A DNA stretch of 36,118 bases, from assembly GCF_027922425.1 (NCBI RefSeq), contig NZ_BSFQ01000056.1, positions 1 through 36,118 on the forward strand. Direction: 5' to 3'. The notes below the pieces were generated by a model. It saw nothing but the letters and a program-made list of their open reading frames with translations. It had not been told where the DNA came from and ran no database searches. Positions 1 to 7,290 of the stretch are shown piece by piece; the first letter of the stretch is position 1; each line of letters begins with the position of its first letter. The translations under genes and the position numbers were made by a program. The stretch is from Pseudonocardia halophobica (lineage in GTDB: Bacteria > Actinomycetota > Actinomycetes > Mycobacteriales > Pseudonocardiaceae).

Positions 1-71
1 GCTGCCTCAAGCGCTACATCACCCGCCAGCTCTACCGACAGCTCGAACACCCACCAGCCGCAGGGGCTTGA
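1..71 (+). pseudogene. C-terminal end of a probable IS110-type transposase (partial at window edge)
   Basis: The third forward frame is open from the left edge to a TGA at 69-71 and reads CLKRYITRQLYRQLEHPP before ending in PAAGA. The block LKRYI-R-LY resembles the C-terminal tail of actinobacterial IS110-family transposases as I recall it; this is family recall, not an alignment. Only about 22 codons are inside the window, so I cannot say whether the upstream part is intact or a remnant. The lower GC of the next gene fits a mobile-element junction. IS110 elements usually lack long terminal inverted repeats, and none is seen in 72-113. Confidence 0.4.
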
Positions 72-113
72 CGAACCATAGGAGCGTCCCGTGAGTGTCC
101 TTCGCGACTGCGA

Positions 114-1520
114 CTAATCATTTGGCTCAATGTTCTGGTTCAGTCGGAAGACATTCTCCGGATCGTACTTCTGCTTGACTGCACTGAGTCGATCGAAATT
201 CGAGCCGAAAGCCGATCGGATTCGGCCTGATCCCTCCTCGCCGAGATAGTTAACATAGACCCCACCGCTCGCAAATCGCGCGGTCGCTCCGACGAAGTCC
301 TTCGTCCAGGAGACGTTCTCCTCGGCGTTCCGCCGATCCTCCCACATCGAGGTGACGAGTAAGTTATAGGTGGAGTCTCTGTGCCAGAAGGCGGTCTCAT
401 CGCGACCAACGTCGTTCATCGCGCCGTCCCCGTTGTGTTCGATGACGACCGTCGTCATCGACGAGGGCACGGAGGAGAACTGTTCGACAATTGTGCCGAT
501 CGCGTCGTCCGAAAGTCCGTTCAGGAAATCCGACTTCCAGTAGTTCTGGAAGTTGTGCGGCCAGAATACATCAGCCATCGTCTGTGCGGCGCTGTAAGGC
601 ATCGGCTCGATGATGTCCGCAACAGGCGGCCCCCAGTCACGAAGTGGTCGTAGTACCTTCTCCCCGACCTCAAGATCGCCGGTGAAGACCCCGCCGATGC
701 CGACGACCAGTTCCCCCTGGACATCTTCCGGCAGGAATGGTGCCGGAGGTGCCGTGAACAGCAGTGCACCGGCGGTCAACTCCCGCGGCGCTGTTGTCTC
801 GAAGTCTCGCCAGAACTTCAGAGCCTCGCGAGCGCGAGAGGCCCGATGGACGACCAGTCCGGCGAGGACGGTTCCGGCTGGATGGACCTCGAACTCGAAC
901 GAGGTAACGATCCCGAAGTTGCCGCCACCACCCCGGACAGCCCAGAAGAGGTCGGGGTTGTCTTCTGTGCTGGCCTGGAGGAAGCGCCCGTCCGCGGTGA
1001 CGACGTCGACCGAGACCAGGTTGTCGCAGGCGAGGCCGTGCTTTCGGACCAGCCACCCGAGTCCGCCACCTAAGGTGAGACCGGCGACCCCTGTCGTCCC
1101 CACGAAACCCCCAGCGGCCGCAAGCCCGAAGTGTTGCAGATCGTGGTTGACCTCAAGCCAGGTCAGCCCTGCTTCCGCCCGGACGATCCTGAGCCGCGGA
1201 TCGATGCGCAGTCCCTTCATCGGAGACAGATCGATCGTCAATCCGCGGTCAGCCAAGGCGTTGCCGGTGACATTATGTCCGCCCCCTCGGATGGCAATCG
1301 GCAGGTCATGCCTTCGACCGAATTTGACCGCGTCAATGACGTCACCGACACCGGCGCAGCGTACGATGATCTCGGGCCGCCGGTCGATCATTGCGTTGTA
1401 GACACGCCGGGTGTCCTCGTAGTCCGGGTCCCCGGCGCGCACGAGGTTACCGCGAAGATCCGATTTCAAGAGATCGACTGCCGAGCCGAAGGATGCCGCG
1501 GACTGCCTGTCCTGGTCCAT
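114..1520 (-). CDS. FAD-binding oxidoreductase, 6-hydroxynicotine-oxidase / berberine-bridge-like (468 aa)
   Basis: This is a PCMH-type FAD-linked oxidase. Residues about 40-210 form the FAD_binding_4 domain: RGGGHNVTG carries the histidine expected to hold FAD covalently, and GGFVGTTGVAGLTLGGGLGW is the pyrophosphate-binding stretch. The C-terminus carries a BBE-type segment (YVNYLGEEG, KYDPENVFRLNQNI). The second, cysteinyl FAD attachment site of bicovalent members is not evident near GGFVGTTGV, so a mono-covalent enzyme is more likely. The substrate cannot be told; these enzymes oxidise alcohols, amines or sugars using O2. The ATG at 1520 has a GGAGGGG ribosome-binding site. The gene is visibly less GC-rich than the rest (121-180 is 47%, 481-540 is 53% by my count), suggesting acquisition. 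Confidence 0.88.
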   Translation of the reverse strand: MDQDRQSAASFGSAVDLLKSDLRGNLVRAGDPDYEDTRRVYNAMIDRRPEIIVRCAGVGDVIDAVKFGRRHDLPIAIRGGGHNVTGNALADRGLTIDLSPMKGLRIDPRLRIVRAEAGLTWLEVNHDLQHFGLAAAGGFVGTTGVAGLTLGGGLGWLVRKHGLACDNLVSVDVVTADGRFLQASTEDNPDLFWAVRGGGGNFGIVTSFEFEVHPAGTVLAGLVVHRASRAREALKFWRDFETTAPRELTAGALLFTAPPAPFLPEDVQGELVVGIGGVFTGDLEVGEKVLRPLRDWGPPVADIIEPMPYSAAQTMADVFWPHNFQNYWKSDFLNGLSDDAIGTIVEQFSSVPSSMTTVVIEHNGDGAMNDVGRDETAFWHRDSTYNLLVTSMWEDRRNAEENVSWTKDFVGATARFASGGVYVNYLGEEGSGRIRSAFGSNFDRLSAVKQKYDPENVFRLNQNIEPND

Positions 1521-1566
1521 CTAGTGTCCCCTCCGTTCAGGTCGAGCGACCAATGGCGCGAGCGGG

Positions 1567-1596
1567 AATATCCTCCTCATTCCGAGATCACGGCAA
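1567..1596 (-). promoter_or_regulatory. Candidate sigma70-like promoter for the FAD oxidase gene
   Basis: On the minus strand TTGCCG (1591-1596) is followed after 18 bases by GATATT (1567-1572), each matching 4 of 6 consensus positions. It lies about 47 bases upstream of the ATG. Read by eye only. Confidence 0.35.
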
Positions 1597-1761
1597 GTAG
1601 GGTTCGAGGGAGCGGGCGCGCGCGGATTCTATGGCCCAAGGTCGGTTCCCGCGGATCCCTGGTGGCCGGGCGAGGACCCGGGCGTTTGACGGCGTTGAGG
1701 CCCCGACACTCGGCAACCGAGCGTCGGCTCCGGCTCTCCGTCGCCGGCCGGCCGGGGTTGC

Positions 1762-2190
1762 TCAGCGCACCTCGTACCACTCGTAGTCGACGGAGAGATC
1801 CTCGTGGAGGACGCCCTTGCCGACCGCCTGTACGCGATTGAGCCAGGTGTAGCGCTCGTCGCCGGTCTCGAACCGCGCTGCGATGTACGCCGTCAACGGG
1901 GGGTTCATGCCGCCTGACACGTCCACCCGGCCGCCGTACTGGACATACATGACGGCGCCGTCGTCTGTGCGGTATGCGGACCGGATGTCGAGCGTGGCGG
2001 TGCCCTCCGGGCCGACGAGCAGCCAGTCCGCTGCCGCGTCGCCCATTAGCTCGGCGTTCAGCCGGTCCCCCTCGATCTTCGAGCTCGCAAGCTCGAAGAC
2101 CAGTCTGGTCCCGGCAGGACCGGAGCCGACCTCGATGGGCGGCTTCACCTGTATCCGCACCGTGCAGAGCGGCACCAGCTCGATAGTCAT
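1762..2190 (-). CDS. DUF3237 domain protein (142 aa)
   Basis: The whole 142-residue product matches the DUF3237 family in pattern and length: an N-terminal strand ending in G-AGTRLVFE, a central GDRLNAELMGDAAADWLLV, then LDIRSAYRTDDGAVMYVQYGG and the C-terminal FETGDERYTWLNRV. The family forms a small beta-barrel and has no firmly established reaction; members often sit near oxidoreductases and catabolic genes. The ATG at 2190 is preceded by a GGGAG ribosome-binding site. It is divergent from the LAL regulator at 2342 and may be its target (inference). The 241 bases between this gene and the FAD oxidase hold that gene's promoter and a short CTCGG-caa-CCGAG hairpin at 1709-1721, and nothing else I recognise. 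Confidence 0.85.
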   Translation of the reverse strand: MTIELVPLCTVRIQVKPPIEVGSGPAGTRLVFELASSKIEGDRLNAELMGDAAADWLLVGPEGTATLDIRSAYRTDDGAVMYVQYGGRVDVSGGMNPPLTAYIAARFETGDERYTWLNRVQAVGKGVLHEDLSVDYEWYEVR

Positions 2191-2247
2191 CGCAGGCTCC
2201 CGTGGTCGGAGACCGTCCAGTGTCGTAACCCGCTGCGCAACAAGACA

Positions 2248-2263
2248 TACGCAATGGTGCGTA
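2248..2263. promoter_or_regulatory. 16-bp perfect dyad in divergent promoter region, candidate operator
   Basis: TACGCA-atgg-TGCGTA forms a perfect inverted repeat with 6-bp arms, centred between the divergent starts at 2190 and 2342. Size and position fit a dimeric HTH regulator, possibly the adjacent LuxR-type protein (inference). Confidence 0.4.
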
Positions 2264-2329
2264 GGACCGGCCCGGCCACCGGCGCACGATCCACACGGCG
2301 AGATCGTGGCCGGCCTCGCTCCTGTTCGC

Positions 2330-2335
2330 GATACT
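2330..2335 (+). promoter_or_regulatory. -10 box of a probable leaderless promoter (LAL regulator)
   Basis: GATACT lies 6 bases before the ATG at 2342, so transcription would begin at or next to the start codon. There is no Shine-Dalgarno motif there. This favours 2342 over upstream in-frame starts. Confidence 0.45.
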
Positions 2336-2341
2336 CGCCGG

Positions 2342-5131
2342 ATGGGTCCGACGCTCGTCGGTCGCTCCGAGGAGCTGGCGGCGCTGCTCGATGCCTGTCA
2401 CGGCGGGCCGGGCCGGCTCGTCCTCGTGACGGGCTGTGCGGGCAGCGGCAAGACGACACTGCTCGAGGAGCTGACGCGGCGCGTGACCGACGCCGGCGCA
2501 GTGGTCGGGTCGGGGCACGCGGTGCCCGGCGGGGGTCCGTTCCGCCCGGTGGCCGAGGCGCTGGTCCGGGTCGCGCCGCCCGCGCTCGCCGACGAGGGGG
2601 CTCTGTCGCCGTTCCGCGCTGTGCTCGCGCGGATCCTTCCGACCTGGCCGCCCGCGCTCGCCGCAGGTACGCACCTCGTCGATCCGGTGGTCGTCCTCGG
2701 CGAGGCGGTGCTCGCACTGCTCCGGGTGCTCTCGACCGACCGGCGGACGGTGTTCGTCCTGGACGACGCCCAGTGGGCGGATCGGGACACCCTCGCGCTG
2801 CTGGAGTACCTCGCGGGCGGTCTGCGGGAGGTGGCGGCGACCGTCGTCATCGCGGCACGCGACGACCAGGCCGTTCCCGACGCGCTCACCGCCCTGCATC
2901 GACATGCTCGGATCCGGACCGTCGCGTTGCGTCCGCTGCCTCCGGCCGACGTCGCGCTGCTGGTGCGTCGGACCGTCGGTGGGGAACTCCCGCCGGAGGC
3001 CGAGGAGTACGTGGCACGGGTGAGCGAGGGCGTCCCCCTCCTGGTCACCGAGTTGGCGGCCGGGCTCCTGGAGAGCGGGTCGCTGGTACCGGACGGGAAC
3101 GGGTGGCGAACGACGAGCACGCTCACCGGCGGACTGCCTCCCTCCCATCTGGCTCTGGTCCACAACCGGGTCGCGGGCCTGGCGCCCCGGGCTCGGGAGC
3201 TGGTCCGCACCGCCGCCGTGCTGGGCCCCGAGCTCGACGCGGACCTACTGACGACGGTCCTCGGCTCGGACGCCGCCGAGGTCGCCGACGGGCTGTCGTC
3301 AGCCGTCGACGCCGGCCTGCTCACGAGGAACGCGGCCGGAGACGTGCGCTGGCGGCACGCGCTGACCTGCGGTGCGGTTCTTGCCGGGCTCACCCCGCCC
3401 GAGCGGGGCGCGATCGCTGCGCGTGCCGCAGAGGCGCTCGAGGACGAGTTGGGTGTGCGCCGGGCCCTGGTCGCGGACCTGCACGCGCGCGGCGGGCGTC
3501 CGGCCCGCGCCGCCGCGCTGCTGCTCGAGGAGGCGCGCGACGCCGTCGCCGCCGGGGCTCTGGCCACCGCGCAGGAGATCCTGGAGCGGTCCCTCGTGCT
3601 GGCCGTGGGAGACCCCGGCCTGGTCGTGGCGATCACGGTCGAGCGGATCCAGGCGTTCGCCCTGGCGACGCGCACGGACGAGGCGATCGCGGCGGCGGAC
3701 GTCGCGCTGCCGACCGCGACGGGTGCAGACCGGACGGCGCTGGCAATCGCCGCTTCCCGGGCCTGCGTGGGCGGTCAACGCTTCGACGAGGCCGGCCGCT
3801 ACCTCACGCTGTTCGGGGATCCCGACGATCCTCGGGTCCAGGCGCTCGCCGCCCACATCGCTCTCGACGCCGAGGACCTCGATCAGGCGTTGGCTCTGGC
3901 GACTCGCGCTGCGGCGGCCGCCGAGCAGGTCGGGCCGCCGGACGTCCTCTGCGAGGCGCTCGAGGTCGTCGGACGGGCGCTGCGGCGGCGCGATCCGAAG
4001 GCGTCCGTCGCCGCCTTCGAGCGGGCCGAGCAGGTCGCGGCCGGCCACGGCCTCACGCCGTGGCGGATCCGGGCGCTCGCCGAGCTCGGCGCCACCGAGT
4101 TGTACGGAGCAGCACCGGCCGGCCGCCTCGCCGAGGCGCAGACGCTCGCGCTCGACGCCGGCATGCTCGGCACCGCGACGGCCCTCGACCTCCAGGCCGT
4201 CGCGATGACCGTCGGGACCGAGGGGATGGTCGGCGTCATGTCCCGCGCCGAACGGTGCGCGGACCGGGCCGGCCGGCTGGGGCTCACCGGCCTCCAGGCG
4301 CACGCGTTGATGTTCGCCGCCCGCGGCCGGGTGCATGCCGGCCGAGCCGGGCAGGCGGACCTGCTCCTCGACGAGGTCGACCGGCTCGTCCCGAGTCCGC
4401 TGTACCGCTCCGAGCGGTCCCACAACCGGTCCACCGACGCCTGGCTGGACGGCGACGACGAGCGGGCCGCGCGGGAGCTCGACGACTGCATCGCTCTCCT
4501 GCGGGAGCTGCCCGCCGCACCGCCGGCGCCGGTCTGGGGCGAATGGGTCGTGCTGCGCACCGTGTGCGACCCCACCGACGACGGGCCGCGTGCAGAGCTA
4601 CGGGAATCCGACGTCCTGGTCCAGGCCGTCAACCGGGCCGCTCTCGCCTATGCCGACGCCGTCGCCGCCGCGCACGTTCAGCAGGTCGACCCCGGCCTGC
4701 TGCTCGCCGAGGGCGACCGGCTGCTGGCGCCCCACCCGTTCCTCCGCCACTGGCTGCGGATCATGCTCGTGCCGCGCGCGGTCGACGGCCGGCTCGGGGA
4801 CGCTCCCGCGCTGCTGCGCGAGGCTCACGCCTGGTTGCTGGCCCACGGCGAGAACCGCATGGCCCGGCTCTGCGCGGCGCACCTGCGTCGCCTCGGTCTC
4901 CCGGTGCCCCGTCCCGGGCGGTACGGCGAGATGGTCCCTCCGCGGCTGCGCGCCCTCGGCGTGACCGGCCGCGAGCTGGAGGTCCTGAGGCTGGTCGCCG
5001 AAGGCCTGGGCAACATCGAGATCGCCGGACGGCTGCAGCTGTCGCGGCGCACCGTCGAGACACACGTCAGCAACCTGCTGCTCAAGACCGGCACGCGTTC
5101 GCGGGAAGGCCTGACGGGTCTGGCTCCGTGA
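2342..5131 (+). CDS. LAL-type LuxR-family ATP-binding transcriptional regulator (929 aa)
   Basis: This is a large STAND-type regulator. It has an N-terminal AAA/NTPase domain with LVGRSEEL at the start, Walker A GCAGSGKTT at residues 31-39 and a Walker-B-like VFVLDDAQWAD near 137-147. A long alpha-helical TPR-like middle region rich in Ala/Leu/Glu follows, and the last ~65 residues form a LuxR/GerE helix-turn-helix (GVTGRELEVLRLVAEGLGN, then RRTVETHVSNLL). Such LAL proteins bind ATP and an inducer and activate promoters, often for secondary metabolism or catabolism. The open frame extends upstream to 1883, but that part runs antisense through the DUF3237 gene; the start at 2342 gives LVGR near the N-terminus as expected. 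The inducer is unknown. Likely targets are the flanking DUF3237 and hydrolase genes (inference). Confidence 0.9.
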   Translation: MGPTLVGRSEELAALLDACHGGPGRLVLVTGCAGSGKTTLLEELTRRVTDAGAVVGSGHAVPGGGPFRPVAEALVRVAPPALADEGALSPFRAVLARILPTWPPALAAGTHLVDPVVVLGEAVLALLRVLSTDRRTVFVLDDAQWADRDTLALLEYLAGGLREVAATVVIAARDDQAVPDALTALHRHARIRTVALRPLPPADVALLVRRTVGGELPPEAEEYVARVSEGVPLLVTELAAGLLESGSLVPDGNGWRTTSTLTGGLPPSHLALVHNRVAGLAPRARELVRTAAVLGPELDADLLTTVLGSDAAEVADGLSSAVDAGLLTRNAAGDVRWRHALTCGAVLAGLTPPERGAIAARAAEALEDELGVRRALVADLHARGGRPARAAALLLEEARDAVAAGALATAQEILERSLVLAVGDPGLVVAITVERIQAFALATRTDEAIAAADVALPTATGADRTALAIAASRACVGGQRFDEAGRYLTLFGDPDDPRVQALAAHIALDAEDLDQALALATRAAAAAEQVGPPDVLCEALEVVGRALRRRDPKASVAAFERAEQVAAGHGLTPWRIRALAELGATELYGAAPAGRLAEAQTLALDAGMLGTATALDLQAVAMTVGTEGMVGVMSRAERCADRAGRLGLTGLQAHALMFAARGRVHAGRAGQADLLLDEVDRLVPSPLYRSERSHNRSTDAWLDGDDERAARELDDCIALLRELPAAPPAPVWGEWVVLRTVCDPTDDGPRAELRESDVLVQAVNRAALAYADAVAAAHVQQVDPGLLLAEGDRLLAPHPFLRHWLRIMLVPRAVDGRLGDAPALLREAHAWLLAHGENRMARLCAAHLRRLGLPVPRPGRYGEMVPPRLRALGVTGRELEVLRLVAEGLGNIEIAGRLQLSRRTVETHVSNLLLKTGTRSREGLTGLAP

Positions 5132-5189
5132 GCTGCCCGGCCCAGATCCGTGTGTCACCCGGATCCCCCCGCACGCCACCCCGGGCAGC
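5132..5189. promoter_or_regulatory. Nested inverted repeat between LAL regulator and hydrolase (attenuator, terminator or operator)
   Basis: An outer 9-bp perfect pair (GCTGCCCGG at 5132-5140, CCGGGCAGC at 5181-5189) encloses an inner 6-bp pair (GATCCG at 5145-5150, CGGATC at 5160-5165). It starts right after the LAL stop codon and ends 8 bases before the hydrolase ATG. There is no T-run, but actinobacterial terminators often lack one. Confidence 0.45.
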
Positions 5190-5197
5190 GTAGGGGC

Positions 5198-6046
5198 ATG
5201 ACCACGACTACCACCGCAACGAGCCACGGTCGGATCGACGTCGGCGACGCCGAGCTCGAATACTGGGAACGCGGCCCTCGCGACGCGCCCCACACGCTGT
5301 TCCTCGTCCACGCCGGCGTCTTCGGTGAGTGGTTCCGCCCGATGTTCGACGAGCCGGCACTCGACGGGTTCCGGGTCGTACGGGTCCACCGCGCCGGCTA
5401 CGGCGCCAGCTCCCGACCCCACGGCCACCTCACACTGGCCGACCACGCCCGCCAGTGCTGCCGGCTCCTGCGGGAGCTCGGGATCCGGCGCGCCCTCTGG
5501 GTCGGTCACTCCTCCAGCGGCTGCATCGGACTGCAGGCGGCCCTCGACGACGCCGACCTGATCACGGGTCTCGTCCTGCTCGAGCCGGCGCCGAACCCCG
5601 CCGGGCCGTCCAGCCAGGTCCTGGTCCGTGAGGTCGTCGGCCCTGCCATGGCAGCAGTCGGCGCCGGCGACTTCGCCCAGGCGACCGACACGTTCCTCAG
5701 CGGCGTCGACGGCCCCGACTACCGGGCCGCCGTCACCGCCCGCCTGGGCGAGGACGCGTTCGACCGCATCGTCCGCGACGCCACGTTCTTCTTCACCGAC
5801 GAGATCCGGGCCGCGGGCGAATGGAACCTCGACCCCGAACGAGCGTCACGCATCACGGTTCCGGCCCTGCTCGTCACCGGCGGCGCCACCGCCGCCGTGA
5901 CGAGCGCCTACGAGGAGACGGCGACGATCCTCGCAGGCATGCTGCCCGCCGCGCGCCACACCGTGCTGCCCGGCGTCAGCCACAGCATGCCCCTCCAGGA
6001 CCCCGCCCGCGTCGCACAACTCGTCGCCGACTTCGTTCCCCGGTGA
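5198..6046 (+). CDS. Alpha/beta hydrolase (282 aa)
   Basis: This is an alpha/beta-hydrolase fold protein. An oxyanion-side loop follows the first core strand (LFLVHAGVFGEW). The nucleophile elbow is VGHSSSGCIGL with Ser105, where the usual G-x-S-x-G is altered to G-H-S-S-S-G. A C-terminal strand with TGGATAAV precedes the catalytic histidine in GVSHSMPLQDP. The likely acid residue lies late in the fold but I cannot assign it firmly. The substrate is unknown; esterase, lactonase or C-C hydrolase activity are all possible. The ATG at 5198 was chosen over one at 5150 because the family N-terminus begins soon after it and TAGGGG lies just upstream. It follows the LAL gene in the same direction, separated by a nested hairpin. 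Confidence 0.85.
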   Translation: MTTTTTATSHGRIDVGDAELEYWERGPRDAPHTLFLVHAGVFGEWFRPMFDEPALDGFRVVRVHRAGYGASSRPHGHLTLADHARQCCRLLRELGIRRALWVGHSSSGCIGLQAALDDADLITGLVLLEPAPNPAGPSSQVLVREVVGPAMAAVGAGDFAQATDTFLSGVDGPDYRAAVTARLGEDAFDRIVRDATFFFTDEIRAAGEWNLDPERASRITVPALLVTGGATAAVTSAYEETATILAGMLPAARHTVLPGVSHSMPLQDPARVAQLVADFVPR

Positions 6047-6107
6047 GCCTCCACGGGACGCGATCCGGGGGTTGCTCGAGCTCCTCGGTGCTCGATCCGC
6101 TCCCTCG

Positions 6108-7169
6108 TCACCGGGCCCGGGAACCGATCTCCCCCGCGTGCACCTCCCGCCGCGGCCGGGTGGTGGGCGGGAGGGTGAGGGCGGGGAGCACCTCGGCGCC
6201 GAGGCGGGCGACGTTGTCACAGGTGCGGGCGGTGTCGCCGGTGGTCTCGACCATCAGCGCGAGGGCGCGGGCGCCGGTGTGGCGGAGGGTCCGGTCCAGG
6301 CGGGCGCGGCAGAGGGCGGGGTCGCCGACCGGGTGGAGGCGGCAGAGGAGGTCGGTGTACTCGTCGGCGTCCCGCGGGGTGCGGGGCGCGCCGTCGTAGC
6401 GCGTGTAGCCCGCGAGCCCCGGCCGCAACCAGCGCGGGAGCGACTCCCGGACCTCGGCCTGCGCGGCGGCGGTGGTGTCGGCGACGTGCGCGAGGTGCGT
6501 GCTGACGTGCACCACGTCGGACCCGCCCCGCTCGTGGTAGGCGCGGACGGACCGGGCCTTCTCGTCGTCGTCGGCGTGCATGCCGAGCAGCATGGGCAGC
6601 CCGCGCTCGGCGGCGAGGCCGATCCCGGTCGCGGAGGTGACTGCCAGCAGCGGGTCCACCCCGCTCCGCGGCCCGGGCACGACCTCGACCGGGCGGAACC
6701 GGAAGTGCGGCCCGTCGCCGCGGACCCGGGGCCCGAACAGGGCCGAGAGCAGCAGGTCCAGCGACTCGGCGAACCCGCCGTCGAGCCGCTCCGGGCCCGT
6801 GCCGAACACCTCCAGGTCCACCCACGGCCCGCCGCGGCCGACGCCGAGCCGGAACCGGCCGCCGGACACCTGGTCGAGCAGCAGCGCCTGTTCGGCGAGC
6901 GCGACGGGATGCTGCACGGACAACACGCTCACCGCGGTGCCCACGGTGATCCGCGAGGTGGCACCGAGGACGTACCCCGCGAGCGTGACGGCCGAGGGGC
7001 ACAGCCCGTAGGTCATGAAGTGGTGCTCGGCCAGCCAGACGGCGTCGAACCCGGCCTCCTCCGCGGCGACGGCCGCCGCGACCGTCCCCTCCAGCACGTC
7101 GGTCGCCGACCGGCCGGGGAAGCCGGGGGCCAGCAGGAACACCCCGACCCGGGGCCGCGCGCCGATCAC
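6108..7169 (-). CDS. LLM-class flavin-dependent oxidoreductase, luciferase-like (353 aa)
   Basis: A bacterial-luciferase-like monooxygenase fold (TIM barrel using FMNH2 or F420). Family marks are AAEEAGFDAVWLAEHHF near the N-terminus, ITVGTAVSVLSVQHPVALAE, then QVSGGRFRLGVGRGGPW and a C-terminal helical region with HTGARALALMVET. Length is typical. The substrate and cofactor cannot be told from sequence. The start is GTG at 7169, preceded by TACGGT at 7 bases and no ribosome-binding site, so a leaderless transcript is likely. It is divergent from cydA, and the two tandem dyads at 7225-7269 may regulate both. It is convergent with the hydrolase, 61 bases away. Confidence 0.88.
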   Translation of the reverse strand: MIGARPRVGVFLLAPGFPGRSATDVLEGTVAAAVAAEEAGFDAVWLAEHHFMTYGLCPSAVTLAGYVLGATSRITVGTAVSVLSVQHPVALAEQALLLDQVSGGRFRLGVGRGGPWVDLEVFGTGPERLDGGFAESLDLLLSALFGPRVRGDGPHFRFRPVEVVPGPRSGVDPLLAVTSATGIGLAAERGLPMLLGMHADDDEKARSVRAYHERGGSDVVHVSTHLAHVADTTAAAQAEVRESLPRWLRPGLAGYTRYDGAPRTPRDADEYTDLLCRLHPVGDPALCRARLDRTLRHTGARALALMVETTGDTARTCDNVARLGAEVLPALTLPPTTRPRREVHAGEIGSRAR

Positions 7170-7176
7170 GGGGAGG

Positions 7177-7182
7177 ACCGTA
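7177..7182 (-). promoter_or_regulatory. -10 box of a probable leaderless promoter (LLM oxidoreductase)
   Basis: TACGGT on the minus strand lies 7 bases before the GTG at 7169; no Shine-Dalgarno is present. Confidence 0.4.
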
Positions 7183-7224
7183 ACGGCACCGCCGCACGGT
7201 GATCGGACACACCTGCCCCGAACT

Positions 7225-7269
7225 TTCTACGTGGTGTAGAACTGAGCCAGAGCCTCTACAAGTCGTAGA
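7225..7269. promoter_or_regulatory. Two tandem TCTAC-N5-GTAGA inverted repeats, candidate operators of the cydABDC promoter
   Basis: Dyad 1 (7225-7241) is TTCTAC-gtggt-GTAGAA with perfect 6-bp arms. Dyad 2 (7255-7269) is TCTAC-aagtc-GTAGA with 5-bp arms and the same 5-base spacer. Their centres are 29 bases apart, close to three helical turns. The flanks (GAACTT at 7220 and AAGTTC at 7269) extend into a larger imperfect dyad over both. The CTAC/GTAG form resembles BlaI/MecI/CopY-type operators (inference). They end 21 bases before the cydA ATG. The cydA ribosome-binding site GGGAGGAG is at 7275-7282. Confidence 0.55.
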
Positions 7270-7290
7270 AGTTCGGGAGGAGCCGCCGCC

